Shown here piece by piece: positions 10,601-20,263 of a stretch of DNA of 48,083 bases. The notes beneath the pieces were generated by a model. The model was not told the origin of the DNA. It made no database searches and saw nothing but the letters and a program-made list of their open reading frames with translations. This DNA comes from Amanita rubescens. Taxonomy: Eukaryota; Basidiomycota; Agaricomycetes; Agaricales; Amanitaceae. Numbering within the stretch: the stretch's first letter is position 1; every line of letters begins with the position of its first letter. Location of the stretch: the NCBI GenBank assembly GCA_015039365.1, contig WION01000403.1:1-48083 (forward strand), given 5' to 3'. The translations under genes and the position numbers were made by a program.

Positions 10601-12669
10601 ACCTCGACCAGCTTCTTTATGACGGTCACCGGTTTGCACAGTACTTCGCAAACACCATCAAGGAGCACCCACTGTTGCTTTACACGGCGGCCTTGCCGTT
10701 CACTCCAACAAATACGAGCATCTTCAAGAAGTTTTATCACAGTGGCCTGCCAAAAGTTGTTTGCGGTGTGGACAAGATGTGGTCTCGAGAGTTAATCCAG
10801 CTCCAAGGCCACGATGGCTCGATTAATTCCGTCGCATTCTCGCCCGATGGATCCAAAATCATCTCGGGGTCAGATGACAAGACCATTCGAGTTTGGGATG
10901 CAAGCACTGGCGTCGAGATCCTCCCACCCCTTCGAGGTCATGATGGCTTGATTCTTTCCGTCGCATTCTCACCCGATGGATCCAAAATCATCTCGGGGTC
11001 AGATGACAAGACCATTCAAGTTTGGGATGCAAGCACTGGTGTCGATATCCTCCCACCCCTTCGAGGCCACGATGACTGCATTTGTTCCGTTGCATTCTCG
11101 CCTGATGGATCCAAAATCATCTCGGGGTCAAAAGACAAGACCATTCGAGTTTGGGATGCAAGCACTGGCGTCGAGATCCTCCCACCCCTTCGAGGCCATG
11201 ATGACTGGATTCATTCCGTCGCATTCTCGCCTGATGGATCCAAAATCATCTCGGGGTCAGATGATGAGACCATTCGAGTTTGGGATGCAAGCACTGGCAT
11301 CGAGATGCTCCCACCCCTTCGAGGCCATGATGGCGAGATTTGTTCCGTCGCATTCTCGCCTGATGGATCCAAAATCATCTCGGGGTCAGATGATGAGACC
11401 ATTCGAGTTTGGGATGCAAGCACTGGCATCGAGATGCTCCCACCCCTTCGAGGCCATGATGGCGAGATTCGTTCCGTCGCATTCTCGCTTGATGGATCCA
11501 AAATCATCTCGGGGTCTTTTGACAAGACCATTCGAGTTTGGGATGCAAGCACTGGCGTCGAGATCCTCCCACCCCTTCGAGGCCATGATCACTGGATTAA
11601 TTCCGTGGCATTCTCGCCTGATGGATCCAAAATCATCTCGGGGTCTTCTGACAAGACCATTCAAGTTTGGGATGCAAGCACTGGCGTCGAGATCCTCCCA
11701 CCCCTTCGAGGCCATGATGGCGGGATTCATTCCGTGGCATTCTCGCCTGATGGATCCAAAATCATCTCGGGGTCTTCTGACAAGACCATTCGAGTTTGGG
11801 ATGCAAGCACTGGCGTCGAGATGCTCCCACCCCTTCGAGGCCATGATGGCGGGATTCATTCCGTCGCATTCTCGCCTGATGGATCCAAAATTATCTCGGG
11901 GTCAGATGACAAGACCATTCGAGTTTGGGATGCAAGTACTGGCCTCGAGATGCTCTCACCCCTTCGAGGCCATGATGGCTCGATTTCTTCCGTCGCATTC
12001 TCGCCCAATGGATGCAAAATCGTATCTGGGTCAGATGACATGACCATTCGAGTTTGGGATGCAAGCACTGGCGTTGAGATGCTCTCACCCCTTCGAGGCC
12101 ATGATGGATGGATTAGTTCCGTCGCATTCTCGCCCGATGGATCCAAAATCATCTCGGGGTCAGATGACAAGACCATTCGAGTTTGGGATGCAAGCACTGG
12201 TGTCGAGATGTTCCCACCCCTTCGAGGTCATGATCATTTCATTCGTTCCGTCGCATTCTCGCCCGATGGATCGAAAATCATCTCGGGATCTTTTGACGAG
12301 ACCATTCGAGTTTGGGATGCAAGCACTGGTGCCGAGATGCTCCCACCCCTTCGAGGCCATGATGGCTCGATTCGTTCCGTCGCATTCTCGCCCGATGGAT
12401 CCAAAATTATCTCGGGATCAGATGACAACACCATTCGAGTTTGGGATGCAAACACTGGCATTATGTTACCGCATCCACAAATAGCAGCTGGTGATATCCC
12501 TAGGCATGCAATGATGCTAGGGCGGTGGATCACAAATATTAATACCGGCAGGTATATGGGAGTGCTTCCTGTCGGTGCATCCTTTAATTCTGGGCAAGTT
12601 CGTGGGTCTACATACGTCGGATGGACGGTGGAACATAAACTCGTGCTTATTCATTTTCCTGAGCAGTAG
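7614..12669 (+). CDS. NACHT-WD40 STAND (NLR-like) protein, copy 2
   Basis: A predicted intracellular signal-transducing NTPase of the fungal NLR-like class, which in known cases (Podospora HET-D/E/R) senses non-self through the WD40 array and signals through the N-terminus. My exon model is 7614-7644, 7778-7922, 7971-8108, 8187-8433, 8480-8530, 8585-8780, 8825-8986, 9040-10526 and 10579-12669. It has GT-AG boundaries throughout and totals 1516 codons with no internal stop. Domains: a C2-like region (about 10-105, VEAVNLSF...[12 protein letters not shown]); a helical region (about 130-325, [17 protein letters not shown]) resembling that found before NACHT in other Agaricomycete STAND proteins; NACHT with P-loop GMAGTGKST (about 373) and Walker [13 protein letters not shown] (about 470); 13 WD40 repeats (about 896-1454); and a short unique tail. 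The start exon is the least certain part; ATG 7630 is an alternative. The N-terminal function is not known. Confidence 0.85.
10807..12483 (+). repeat. 13 x 129-bp WD40 repeat array
   Basis: Thirteen consecutive 129-bp units, each encoding 43 residues of the form [20 protein letters not shown] followed by [15 protein letters not shown] and a short linker. Unit length is exactly uniform: unit 1 starts at 10807 and unit 13 at 12355. Nucleotide identity between units is very high outside a few codons. Variable residues are 4 and 5 (GS, GL, DC, DW, GE, HW, GG, GW, HF), 7 (N, L, C, H, R, S), 23 (D, K, F, S) and 25 (K, E, M, N). This high internal conservation with few variable sites is the pattern described for fungal non-self-recognition WD40 domains. 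Thirteen blades would suggest two propellers, or an array whose copy number changes. Confidence 0.95.
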
Positions 12670-12890
12670 AAATTACCTCTTGGTATTTGTGTATTAGGGC
12701 CACACATCATGAACTTATCAGTATAGTAGGGGCCACCAAGCGGCAGATCCAGGGCCATTTTCAAGTTCTCATGTGCTTAATTCTTAAGAAGTATGGATTT
12801 GGGTAGTAGACTGCAATATATGTGATTAGGGCCCATTCACAACGATAGATGAATGTAAAATGATGAACCCAGTCGGTCTAGAACAAAAAG
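12670..12890. other. 3' flank of NLR copy 2
   Basis: Non-coding stretch resembling the 3' flank of NLR copy 1. It probably holds the 3' UTR. No distinct terminator was recognised. Confidence 0.4.
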
Positions 12891-13330
12891 AGATGTACTA
12901 CTTCAAGGCAAGCCACAGGGATAGGCTTCCTCCTTAACCCGCTGCCACTCACGGAACTCGTCCCGCTCTCTTCACTCGACGCGTGGATCGTTGTCCTGCT
13001 CTTGTTTGCCTGTGCATTTATCATCGATGATGGGCAACAGCAGTTGCGGGGAGAGGGAGGCGCAGTACGCAGTTCCAGTGCATGCTGAACGACATCCAGT
13101 GGTGGATGCGCTTGGGTGATATAATGATCGCAGTGCGTTGGACGATGTAACCATATAGAGCACGTTGATTTTTGCTTCAGCATTCGCGGTTGCGTTGACT
13201 TTTGGTTGAGGAGAGTAATTTGAAAAGCGGGGGTGAAAAGACGGACGAGGAAGAGGAAGGGAAGCTGGAGACGAGAATAGAGCCAGTTGTAGATATTTCT
13301 GTTGCTGGGAAAGATGGGAGAGGCCACTAC
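12891..13330 (-). pseudogene. Remnant with conserved C-terminal tail, unit B
   Basis: Counterpart of 4190-4690. The minus strand near 12905-12970 reads DEFREWQRVKEEAYPCGLP and then stops. Further upstream the frame is broken, and the segment matches unit A at DNA level. Unrecognised family. Confidence 0.35.
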
Positions 13331-13439
13331 ATAGCCTGAGAACGTGTTGTCATCGCTGCCTTAGCTGACCACATATATCGCGTCCGCAGCTGGAAGAAAC
13401 GCTCCATTTGATCTCAAGCACTCGCGTACCGCCATGCAA

Positions 13440-14480
13440 GCTGATCTAGACCGGTTCCAAAGACAAAAGTCGCAGATTTGAGAGAGAAGAGAGGTGTGTA
13501 TCGCTATGGCAAATGGCCATCGGGATTGGGCGAAAAAGCTGAGTCGGTGGCGACGGCAACTTTTTTGTTTGCTGATGAGTGCGATGGAAGAATTTGGAGG
13601 CGTGGGAGGGCGCGAAGGAGATTGAAAAGATTCCCAATCATCCTAATCGGCCGCCTCCGCCTTTGAGGGATGGAGAAAGTGGGGGTGGGGGCGGCGCTGG
13701 TGCTGGCGAAGGACAGAGTGTGAGGAGGGATTCGACGGGGACGATCAATGGGCGGTGAGGAGTATCGTGCCGAGTTGTTTATCGCTGAATGCAGCTCGAC
13801 CCCGCGGTAAGAACTCCTGAGCGACCGTCTCTCTGGTTTTGGTGATTCCGGTAAATAAGACGAGGGGATAGACTCGTCACGCTCCTCCCCCAGCCCATCC
13901 TGCGTCACCTCGAACTGAACATGCTTCTAGTGGCGGTACGCAAGGAGCTTCTTGAAGATGGAAGCGAATTGAGAGTATTCGTGTAAGGGCTCTGCCCAGT
14001 TTTGGTCGAGTTCCTGGAGCTGCAGTCGCGTGGGTTAATAGCAGCTGAAGCCGCAAATTAGGGAGTTCTTCCCAGTTGGTGGTGGAGATGTAGGCAGCGT
14101 CTACCGCTTGCCTGGTCTTTTCGATGGCAGAAGCCGTTTCGTCCGACTCGTTCAAACTGAATCCGTTGAGCGCCGCGCCCAAGTCGGAATGGTAGCATAA
14201 TCTTTGTTCGTCCAGTGAGCACAGGTATACTATCCATACAGCGGACTGAGGACGTACCAGCGAGACGGTTGAGAAAGGTGCCTTTTTAACGGCATAGTCG
14301 CTGATGAACTGCTTTGAGAGGATGAGATGGACGATGACGGTCGGGCAGAGCTTGACGAGTGAAACTCGAATTCGGAGTAGCGGTGGCTACTATAGCGTCG
14401 CCTGCGGTGGTAGCCGAGTGTACTGGGCGTCTGTGATTTGTGGTCGTCAGAGTGGAAGAGTCTATCATTCCGTCTTTGAC
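13440..14480 (-). pseudogene. SNX4/SNX41-type sorting nexin, decayed, unit B
   Basis: Shorter relic of the same sorting nexin as 4700-6131. Recognisable minus-strand pieces are the beginning of PX around RYSEFEF (about 14360-14400), the BAR-region segment NGFSLNESDETASAIEKTRQ followed by AVDAAYIST (about 14080-14165), and C-terminal low-complexity codons near 13650-13720. Compared with unit A it has lost the MIARR..FHRFLDG and DQRFLDSEAF segments and most of the C-terminus. It cannot encode a PX-BAR protein. Confidence 0.65.
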
Positions 14481-14979
14481 CTGGGGGAGTCTGTGAGTGC
14501 GTGCGAGTAATCAATCAACCAACCATGATATTCGCGTTGGGCGACCATGGCGTACTACTACAGCCTCGTATAGATCGGAATCGGAAACGGAAACAAACAG
14601 AGTCAAATACTGTCTCGACTTCCAGGCTGCCTTTAAGAACGGAGAACTGACGTTATTCGTGCACCACATCACATGCACCACATCAAAGCCAAAACCCCTC
14701 GAAACGCTTCTAACCCTGTTTACCCGAAAGAAACGCGACATCCTCGAGCACCACACGTGCCCTGGCGATGTGCTATATCAAGAGACACATGCACGCTGCG
14801 GATAGGCAAGTACTATATCACACCTCTCGAACAAAGCGCGAACGATGATGACGGAAAAGACTCAGAACGACATTCATATTCAAGAACCCGCAACTGAGTC
14901 ACAATGGGGCGTTTCAAAGGCTATTAAAAATGTCAAACGACATCTTGGGAGCCAGCAGAAGCGCAAGAAAGAACGACAA
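14481..14979. other. Upstream region of the SDR gene, no separate gene supported
   Basis: A 102-codon frame (14497-14805, +) has no recognisable motif. The frame of the SDR start exon extends upstream to an ATG at 14845, which would add a basic extension (KRHLGSQQKRKKERQ) that SDR enzymes do not need. The stretch probably holds the SDR promoter and 5' UTR. Confidence 0.3.
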
Positions 14980-15998
14980 ATGTCCGTGGAGGTCATCCCA
15001 GCTCCCAGTATCACCGTGAACAGTACATCTCTCATTGGTACGTTGTCGTTCCAATTAAGGCGTTGAGTGGGTTGTTGTTGATTTTGTTGCTTAGGGAAAG
15101 TCGCAATCGTCACCGGTTCATCGCGCTCAACAGGCGCGGCGATTGCAAAGGCATTAGGCGAACAAGGCGCAAATGTCATCGTCAATTATCGCTATAGCGA
15201 AGACGAGGCGAGCAAAGTCGTGCAAGCCATCAGGGCACAGGGTAGAGGATCCGTCGCCATCCGTGCGGACGTTTCAACCCTCGAAGGTGTCCGACATCTT
15301 GTAAACGAATCTATGCGAGCGTTCGGCAAGATAGACATCCTCGTGCTGAATGCAGGAGTAATGAAAGGCAAACCTCTTGCAGAGGTCGACGAAGAATTCT
15401 TTGATGCTCATTTTGATTTCAACGTCAAAGCTCCATTGTTCTTGGTTAAAGCGGCTTCTAGCTATCTTCCCTCGCGTGAGTAGTCTTGATATCATTTGCA
15501 TTGATCACTATCTGATATATATTCCTACTAGCGGGCGGCCGGATCATATTCTTTTCGTCCAGTATGACCGACGCACCTGGTTCGTTATCATATTCCCTTT
15601 CAAGTTTCTGGTCACTTAGCATCTCTTCACAGCGTTCATACCAAACATGTTATGCTTCCTTGCATCTAAAGGAGCAGTAGAACAAATCGCCCGTGTGCTA
15701 GCGAAAGATCTTGGTGCAAAAGGGATCACCGTCAATACGGTATCTCCTGGTCCCCTTGACACCGCGCAATTCAGGGAAGGAAAGTCCCAAAAGTGGATCG
15801 ACTTCTTTTCGAGGCAAAGTCCGTCACACAGACTTGGCTTACCGGAGGATGTTGCTCCGCTTGTTGCCTTTCTTGCGAGTCCCGCGGCGCAATGGATCAA
15901 TGGACAAAACATACGAGTGAACGGGGTCAGTACAATACTCTTTTTTTTCGTGCTTTACATTCGACTGACGATGTGCATTATAGGGTTCGGTGTTATAA
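14980..15998 (+). CDS. Short-chain dehydrogenase/reductase (SDR), active-site Tyr altered
   Basis: A classical SDR, expected to be a cytosolic NAD(P)H-dependent oxidoreductase of unknown substrate. Exons 14980-15037, 15095-15475, 15532-15579, 15633-15925 and 15984-15998 give 264 residues, normal for the family. Visible motifs: cofactor loop TGSSRSTG (family TGxxxGxG), structural NAG (VLNAG), catalytic-Ser region RIIFFSSSM, and the C-terminal RVNGGSVL typical of fungal members. The catalytic YxxxK motif reads F-L-A-S-K: codon 15656-15658 is TTC (Phe) where Tyr is expected, while Lys is kept. Either activity is lost or strongly reduced, or the protein has been repurposed. The start was chosen at MSVEVIPAPS because it directly precedes the Rossmann fold; an in-frame ATG at 14845 is possible. 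Confidence 0.85.
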
Positions 15999-16206
15999 CT
16001 GGAGTATGGTGCAAATTAATATACACACATAATTTACTGTATTAAGTGCCTTTGATATACTATTCGAGAGGATGCTGTACGGGCGCGTTACAAGCGCATG
16101 TCCAATGATAGAGTCAAATGTAGAGTGTAACCGTCTATTTCCTTTATTGGTCTTCGTTCATTAGTCACAGCAGCTGGGCGAATCGTTTAAACCCGATTCC
16201 CAAACT
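15999..16206. other. Short intergenic stretch
   Basis: Lies between the SDR stop and the F-box remnant. No coding potential was seen, and it probably contains the SDR 3' UTR. Confidence 0.3.
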
Positions 16207-16470
16207 TCAATATTCAATACTGTTGTTTGTCTTCTTCCCTAGCTTTTCATAGTTGTCGGGAGCGGTGGCGTCGTTCGTCAAGGACAGATATTCTAGATCT
16301 GATCTTGAGGGCGGCGACGATACGAGGTTATGATAGCCAAAGAAAGACATGGTTTTTTCGTAAGCCGCGAGAGCAGCCAACGGTTTCTGATATGAGCGAG
16401 AACGGCGCAAATGGGTGATCACGCGATAAACCAGAGACGTAGCGCGTCGGATTTTGGTGGGGAAATCACG
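16207..16470 (-). pseudogene. F-box/LRR-family remnant
   Basis: On the minus strand this piece reads VITHLRRSRSYQKPLAAL and then DLEYLSLTNDATAPDNYEKL. The latter closely parallels LEELSLTINADALDNYEE in the neighbouring gene at 16763-18426. It corresponds to the late LRR part of that family. The rest of the gene is absent. It is probably the tail of a tandem duplicate that has decayed. Confidence 0.55.
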
Positions 16471-16762
16471 ATCGTTGCTAAAAACTGGAGTCATACATAG
16501 AGATGGATGTGGTCCAGAGCGGCAAGTTATCCAACCGAGCATCCCGGTCAAATACAGTATAGTAGACATTATGTACGCAAGCAACGCTACTCGCTATTCA
16601 ATATTCAATATTCGATATACAATAATTAGATTTTAATCTAAGCAGTCATTTTCGCGTAATTCAAGTAAATTTCTGATCATATTGCAGCCTGCGGCCGAGT
16701 CATAATGAGTTATGGGCAGTAAATTAAAAAAGAATGATTTCGTACCCAGAAAACGCAGATAT

Positions 16763-18426
16763 CTACGTCTTCCTATTTGCTTCCTGCTTGCGGACAGCCG
16801 CAAAGACCGGGATCAATCTCTCCACTTCCTTCCATTTACGTTTCTTCTCCTCTGGGTCCTCGTTGAGCTCAGAAACGGTGATCTTCGTCACTTCCGGGAA
16901 CATGTCAGAAATAAACGCAGCAATGCGACCCGGATTCTCAATCGGTGAATCGTTTACACCGAGTTCCCGGAGTGCCCTGTTGCACGTCCCGTTCCCTAGC
17001 TGCTCTTCGTAGTTGTCAAGAGCATCGGCATTAATTGTCAGGGACAATTCTTCGAGTCCAGGACAATGTTTCGCAAAGGAAATGAGAGCGTGAGACGTCA
17101 ATCGCGTTGGTACCGGCTTTTTAGGGATCATCGTGAACTTCCGCAGTTTAGACCAAGCTTTAACTATGCATGCGACGTCATCATCGTCGATGTCAAGTGT
17201 GCAATAACCATATACTCCGAACGAGCGTATATGTTGGAAATGTAGTAGAGGTGATATCGTTTGAAAGGATAATGTGACCAGACGACGACCGGCAACAGAT
17301 GATATCACAAAGTCTGTAAGGGTATCATGCAAAATACCATTCTGTAAACCATTGACCACTCCGGCCCATTGTGGTTCCTGAGGTGTTCCAGTGATGAATA
17401 AATTTATAGAGCGGAGTGGCGTGGAAGACATGCACTTCAAGACTTGCAAGCAGCTATCCATTTCGCAGCGGACCATGGCAAGATGTTTGAGCACGGGGAA
17501 ATTTGGAGCATTGTTTGGGAACTGCGTATCAACGATTCGACAAAAGTATAATTTGAGCGTTGTCAACGCTGGAAGTCTAGCGATGGCATTCGTGAGGGGA
17601 CCAAGAGTGATGTTTTTCAGAGAGAGAGATTCTAGACCTGTCCAAGCAATGAATGGTGCACAGGCACTGGAAGCGCGTCCAGAGAATAGCTTTCCCCAAG
17701 AAATAACAGGATTGTACTGAGCACCATTCTCCGCATCCAGTACCATGGATTGAATGGAAGGACAATGCGAGACTAATGATGTCAACAAGGAAAACCGCAT
17801 TCTGAGTGATGTGTTTTCCCTAGTCACAATCATAAAAACCTTCAAATGTCTTATACTGGGGGAGAGGAACAGTTGGATAAAAGGGTATACGTCGTCATTT
17901 TGGACGCTCCACGTCAGTTGCTGGAGTCGCGGCAGTAACTTGGACGTTCCCTGTTGAGCGCAAGCCAGTGACTGAAATATCCACGAGTCGAACTGGTAGA
18001 CCTTGTCATTCTCGGTCGCGCCCACAATGTCGCTATGAGTGAGGATGTGGACTCGTGATGCGGCAATTTCAAATCTTTCCCAATCATTCTTCACCATTGG
18101 TCTTTGAAAATGCTAGGGTTGATGGTGAAAATCAAACAAGCGGAAAAGAAACCGTTACTCACTATGAGAACTACATCTCTTTGAAGATCTTCCCTCCACA
18201 TCATATCTTCTTCGTAAAGGTCCCGTGGCAGGCAGCACATCAACGGAACAAGGCTATCCAGCTCGTACCACAGTAAATCGAGGGCGGGCTGCATCATTGC
18301 TTTGCACGACAGGCAAAGCTGGAACAATGTAAATTTGTCCTTGCGTCCGATTTGTTCGCATATTAGTCGGAACAGTTCGAGGCATTGTAATACGCGACTC
18401 GAGCTCGTCGTGGTGACTGAGGACAT
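16763..18426 (-). CDS. F-box/LRR-like protein, paralogue 1
   Basis: Two exons on the minus strand (18163-18426 and 16763-18112, joined across a 50-nt GT-AG intron) give 537 residues. The N-terminus (LQCLELFRLICEQIGRKDKF, then a Cys/Trp pair in CLSCKAMMQPALDLLWYELD) is the short F-box-like helix set typical of expanded Agaricomycete families. The rest is irregular leucine-rich repeats (for example LESLSLKNITLGPLTNAIAR). Expected role: substrate adaptor of an SCF ubiquitin ligase, target unknown. It shares exon structure and intron phase with 22889-24563, so the two are paralogues. It starts head-to-head with the plus-strand F-box gene, with the two start codons only 5-60 bp apart. Confidence 0.85.
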
Positions 18427-18485
18427 AAGTTGTGGGAAAGTTAAATAAAGTTTGTGTTCGGGCCGAGTCCTGCCACAGCGACAGA

Positions 18486-19841
18486 ATGACTTGCAAAATG
18501 TTACCCATCGAAATTCTATGCAAAATATTTCTCCTCCTCTGCGATAAACCCATTCATCTCCAGATGTTGCAGAATAAGTGGCATGTCGACGAGTTTCCGT
18601 GGGCTGTGGGACAAGTTTGCAGGCATTGGAGAGGCGCATTTTTATCCTATCCGCCTCTATGGACCTCTCTGTCCCTGCAGAGCGGCAACTTTAGCGCCAT
18701 CGCCATAGCGGAAATCAACCGACGTACGGCTACATACCTCGAACGGTCAAGACAGTTGCCGCTTACCATACTCGTTTCCATGGTGAATTCATCCAACATA
18801 AACTTTCCCAGCGACACGTTTCGATTGCTATTGGCCAGTTCGAATCGATGGAAAAGGGCAGATTTGGTGCTCAGGAAAGAATCTGTCCTGCTTGACCTTA
18901 TCGGATGCTTTAATAAGGTACCGATCCTCAAGTCGCTGGGCATCTCTGTATACGGATTCGGAGCGGAAAAGCACTACAATGACTTCGTGACGATCGCGCC
19001 GCATCTTACTGAACTTAACATTTCCGACCCCGGAGAGACGGAAAGATGGATGTCATTACCTTGGTCGCAGTTGACGAAGCTCAGCATAGAAGTGTCGTTT
19101 GTGGAGTTTTTCGTGCAAAATTCGCGACTGGAAACAATTCTATCACAATTACAAAATCTCGAGGAGCTACGATTCGAAATTCATGACGCTCCGGACTTCA
19201 CTATTAGCAGAAGTCAAGCTGCCATACGGCTTCCCCTCCTCCGTTTCCTTGAAATCACAATGATCTGTCCGGGGATATTCTCGTCGTTTGAAGTGCCTTT
19301 ACTGGAACATCTCTGGTTGGATGGCTGTATTGAACTTGAAGATGTTGGCGAAATTTGTGCTGAAGAATTATCATCCATGATCGAGCGGTCGTCCTGTCGC
19401 ATTCGCCATTTGACGCTTCAAGACTTTTTCGATGATGACGTAGCGCTCGATATTTTTGGGGCACTGGACGGCCTCGAGGAGCTCTGCATCAGGGACCTAT
19501 CGTGTTCTCTGCTCATTGGGTACATGGCAAATCTCGATGTCCACCATTTGCCCAACTTGCGGGAGTTGCAGGTGATATGTTGTCCTGGGCAAATTAACAG
19601 AGACCTCATGACGGCGATATATCTCCTCTTGGACGAGCGGGGAAAGAGGTCCGAGTCGCTACTAGGCCTCGAGAGGGTAATGATTCAGTTGGAATGGGAT
19701 CATTCAAATTGTCAGGAAAGAGTTCTCTGCAAGAGGTTGAACGTCGAATCAAGGGTCGAAATCCTTGATATGGTCTCGAAAATGATGCAAGGTTGCCCAT
19801 TCATTGCTGATATTTACATCGACAACCAACCGATTGGATGA
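18486..19841 (+). CDS. F-box domain protein with LRR-like C-terminus
   Basis: A single-exon frame of 451 residues from ATG 18486; an in-frame ATG at 18432 would add 18 residues. The N-terminus LPIEILCKIFLLLCD followed by WAVGQVCRHWRGAFLSYPPL, then LWTSL, is a clear F-box of the common basidiomycete type. The remainder has irregular leucine-rich spacing (LTELNIS, LRFLEITMI, LRELQVICCP) suggesting LRR-type folds. Likely an SCF substrate adaptor. The start at 18486 is preferred because the F-box normally begins within a few residues of Met. It is divergent from the neighbouring paralogue 1 and not closely related to it. Confidence 0.85.
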   Translation: MTCKMLPIEILCKIFLLLCDKPIHLQMLQNKWHVDEFPWAVGQVCRHWRGAFLSYPPLWTSLSLQSGNFSAIAIAEINRRTATYLERSRQLPLTILVSMVNSSNINFPSDTFRLLLASSNRWKRADLVLRKESVLLDLIGCFNKVPILKSLGISVYGFGAEKHYNDFVTIAPHLTELNISDPGETERWMSLPWSQLTKLSIEVSFVEFFVQNSRLETILSQLQNLEELRFEIHDAPDFTISRSQAAIRLPLLRFLEITMICPGIFSSFEVPLLEHLWLDGCIELEDVGEICAEELSSMIERSSCRIRHLTLQDFFDDDVALDIFGALDGLEELCIRDLSCSLLIGYMANLDVHHLPNLRELQVICCPGQINRDLMTAIYLLLDERGKRSESLLGLERVMIQLEWDHSNCQERVLCKRLNVESRVEILDMVSKMMQGCPFIADIYIDNQPIG

Positions 19842-20263
19842 CCATCTTAGGGAGACAGGTAGACTTATGACGTTAGTTCAGGTGAAAATGTACGGGGATA
19901 GTGTGATGAATATATCTTCGCCGTAGCTTGTATTTCCTTCGTTTGTTCTCTCTCCTATCAACACACCCTTCCGAATCTCTGCTGCAAAATAGAGGTACAA
20001 TTGAAAACGCCGGTTTTAGTTCACGGTGAGCACATCAGCTCTCAGATTTTTCCTTTCTAACTTCATTGAAAAAAACATCAATTTCACTGTAAATTTCTTC
20101 ATAAAGAGTTCTGGCTGTGGGAAGCGACAACGGCTGTAGCGCGGGGCGTTCCGTCTCATGGTACATCATGAATCATCATCGGTATATTATGAGCACTATA
20201 AAATTTATGTCACGTCTTTGGTTGACGTGTGTATACTCCATAATGGACATGCGCCGGGTCTGC
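19842..20263. other. Convergent intergenic region, nothing recognised
   Basis: Lies between the stop of the plus-strand F-box gene and the 3' end of the aspartic protease. AT-rich with a few homopolymer runs. It probably holds two 3' UTRs. Confidence 0.35.

Larger units (their letters stand above)
7500..14480. repeat. Tandem segmental duplication, unit B (NLR + sorting nexin)
   Basis: Direct repeat of 65-6131. The NLR here is open along its whole length, while the sorting-nexin remains are even shorter than in unit A. The extra length in the NLR half is mostly ten additional 129-bp WD40 repeats. Boundaries are approximate. Confidence 0.8.

Noticed and set aside
11386..11859. Minus-strand frame of 157 codons in the WD40 array
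   Set aside because: It exists only because the 129-bp unit has no stop in that frame. It follows the WD40 periodicity and has no start or splice logic of its own.
14497..14805. 102-codon plus-strand frame upstream of the SDR
   Set aside because: No motif, and it overlaps a minus frame; likely promoter or decayed DNA next to the duplication edge.
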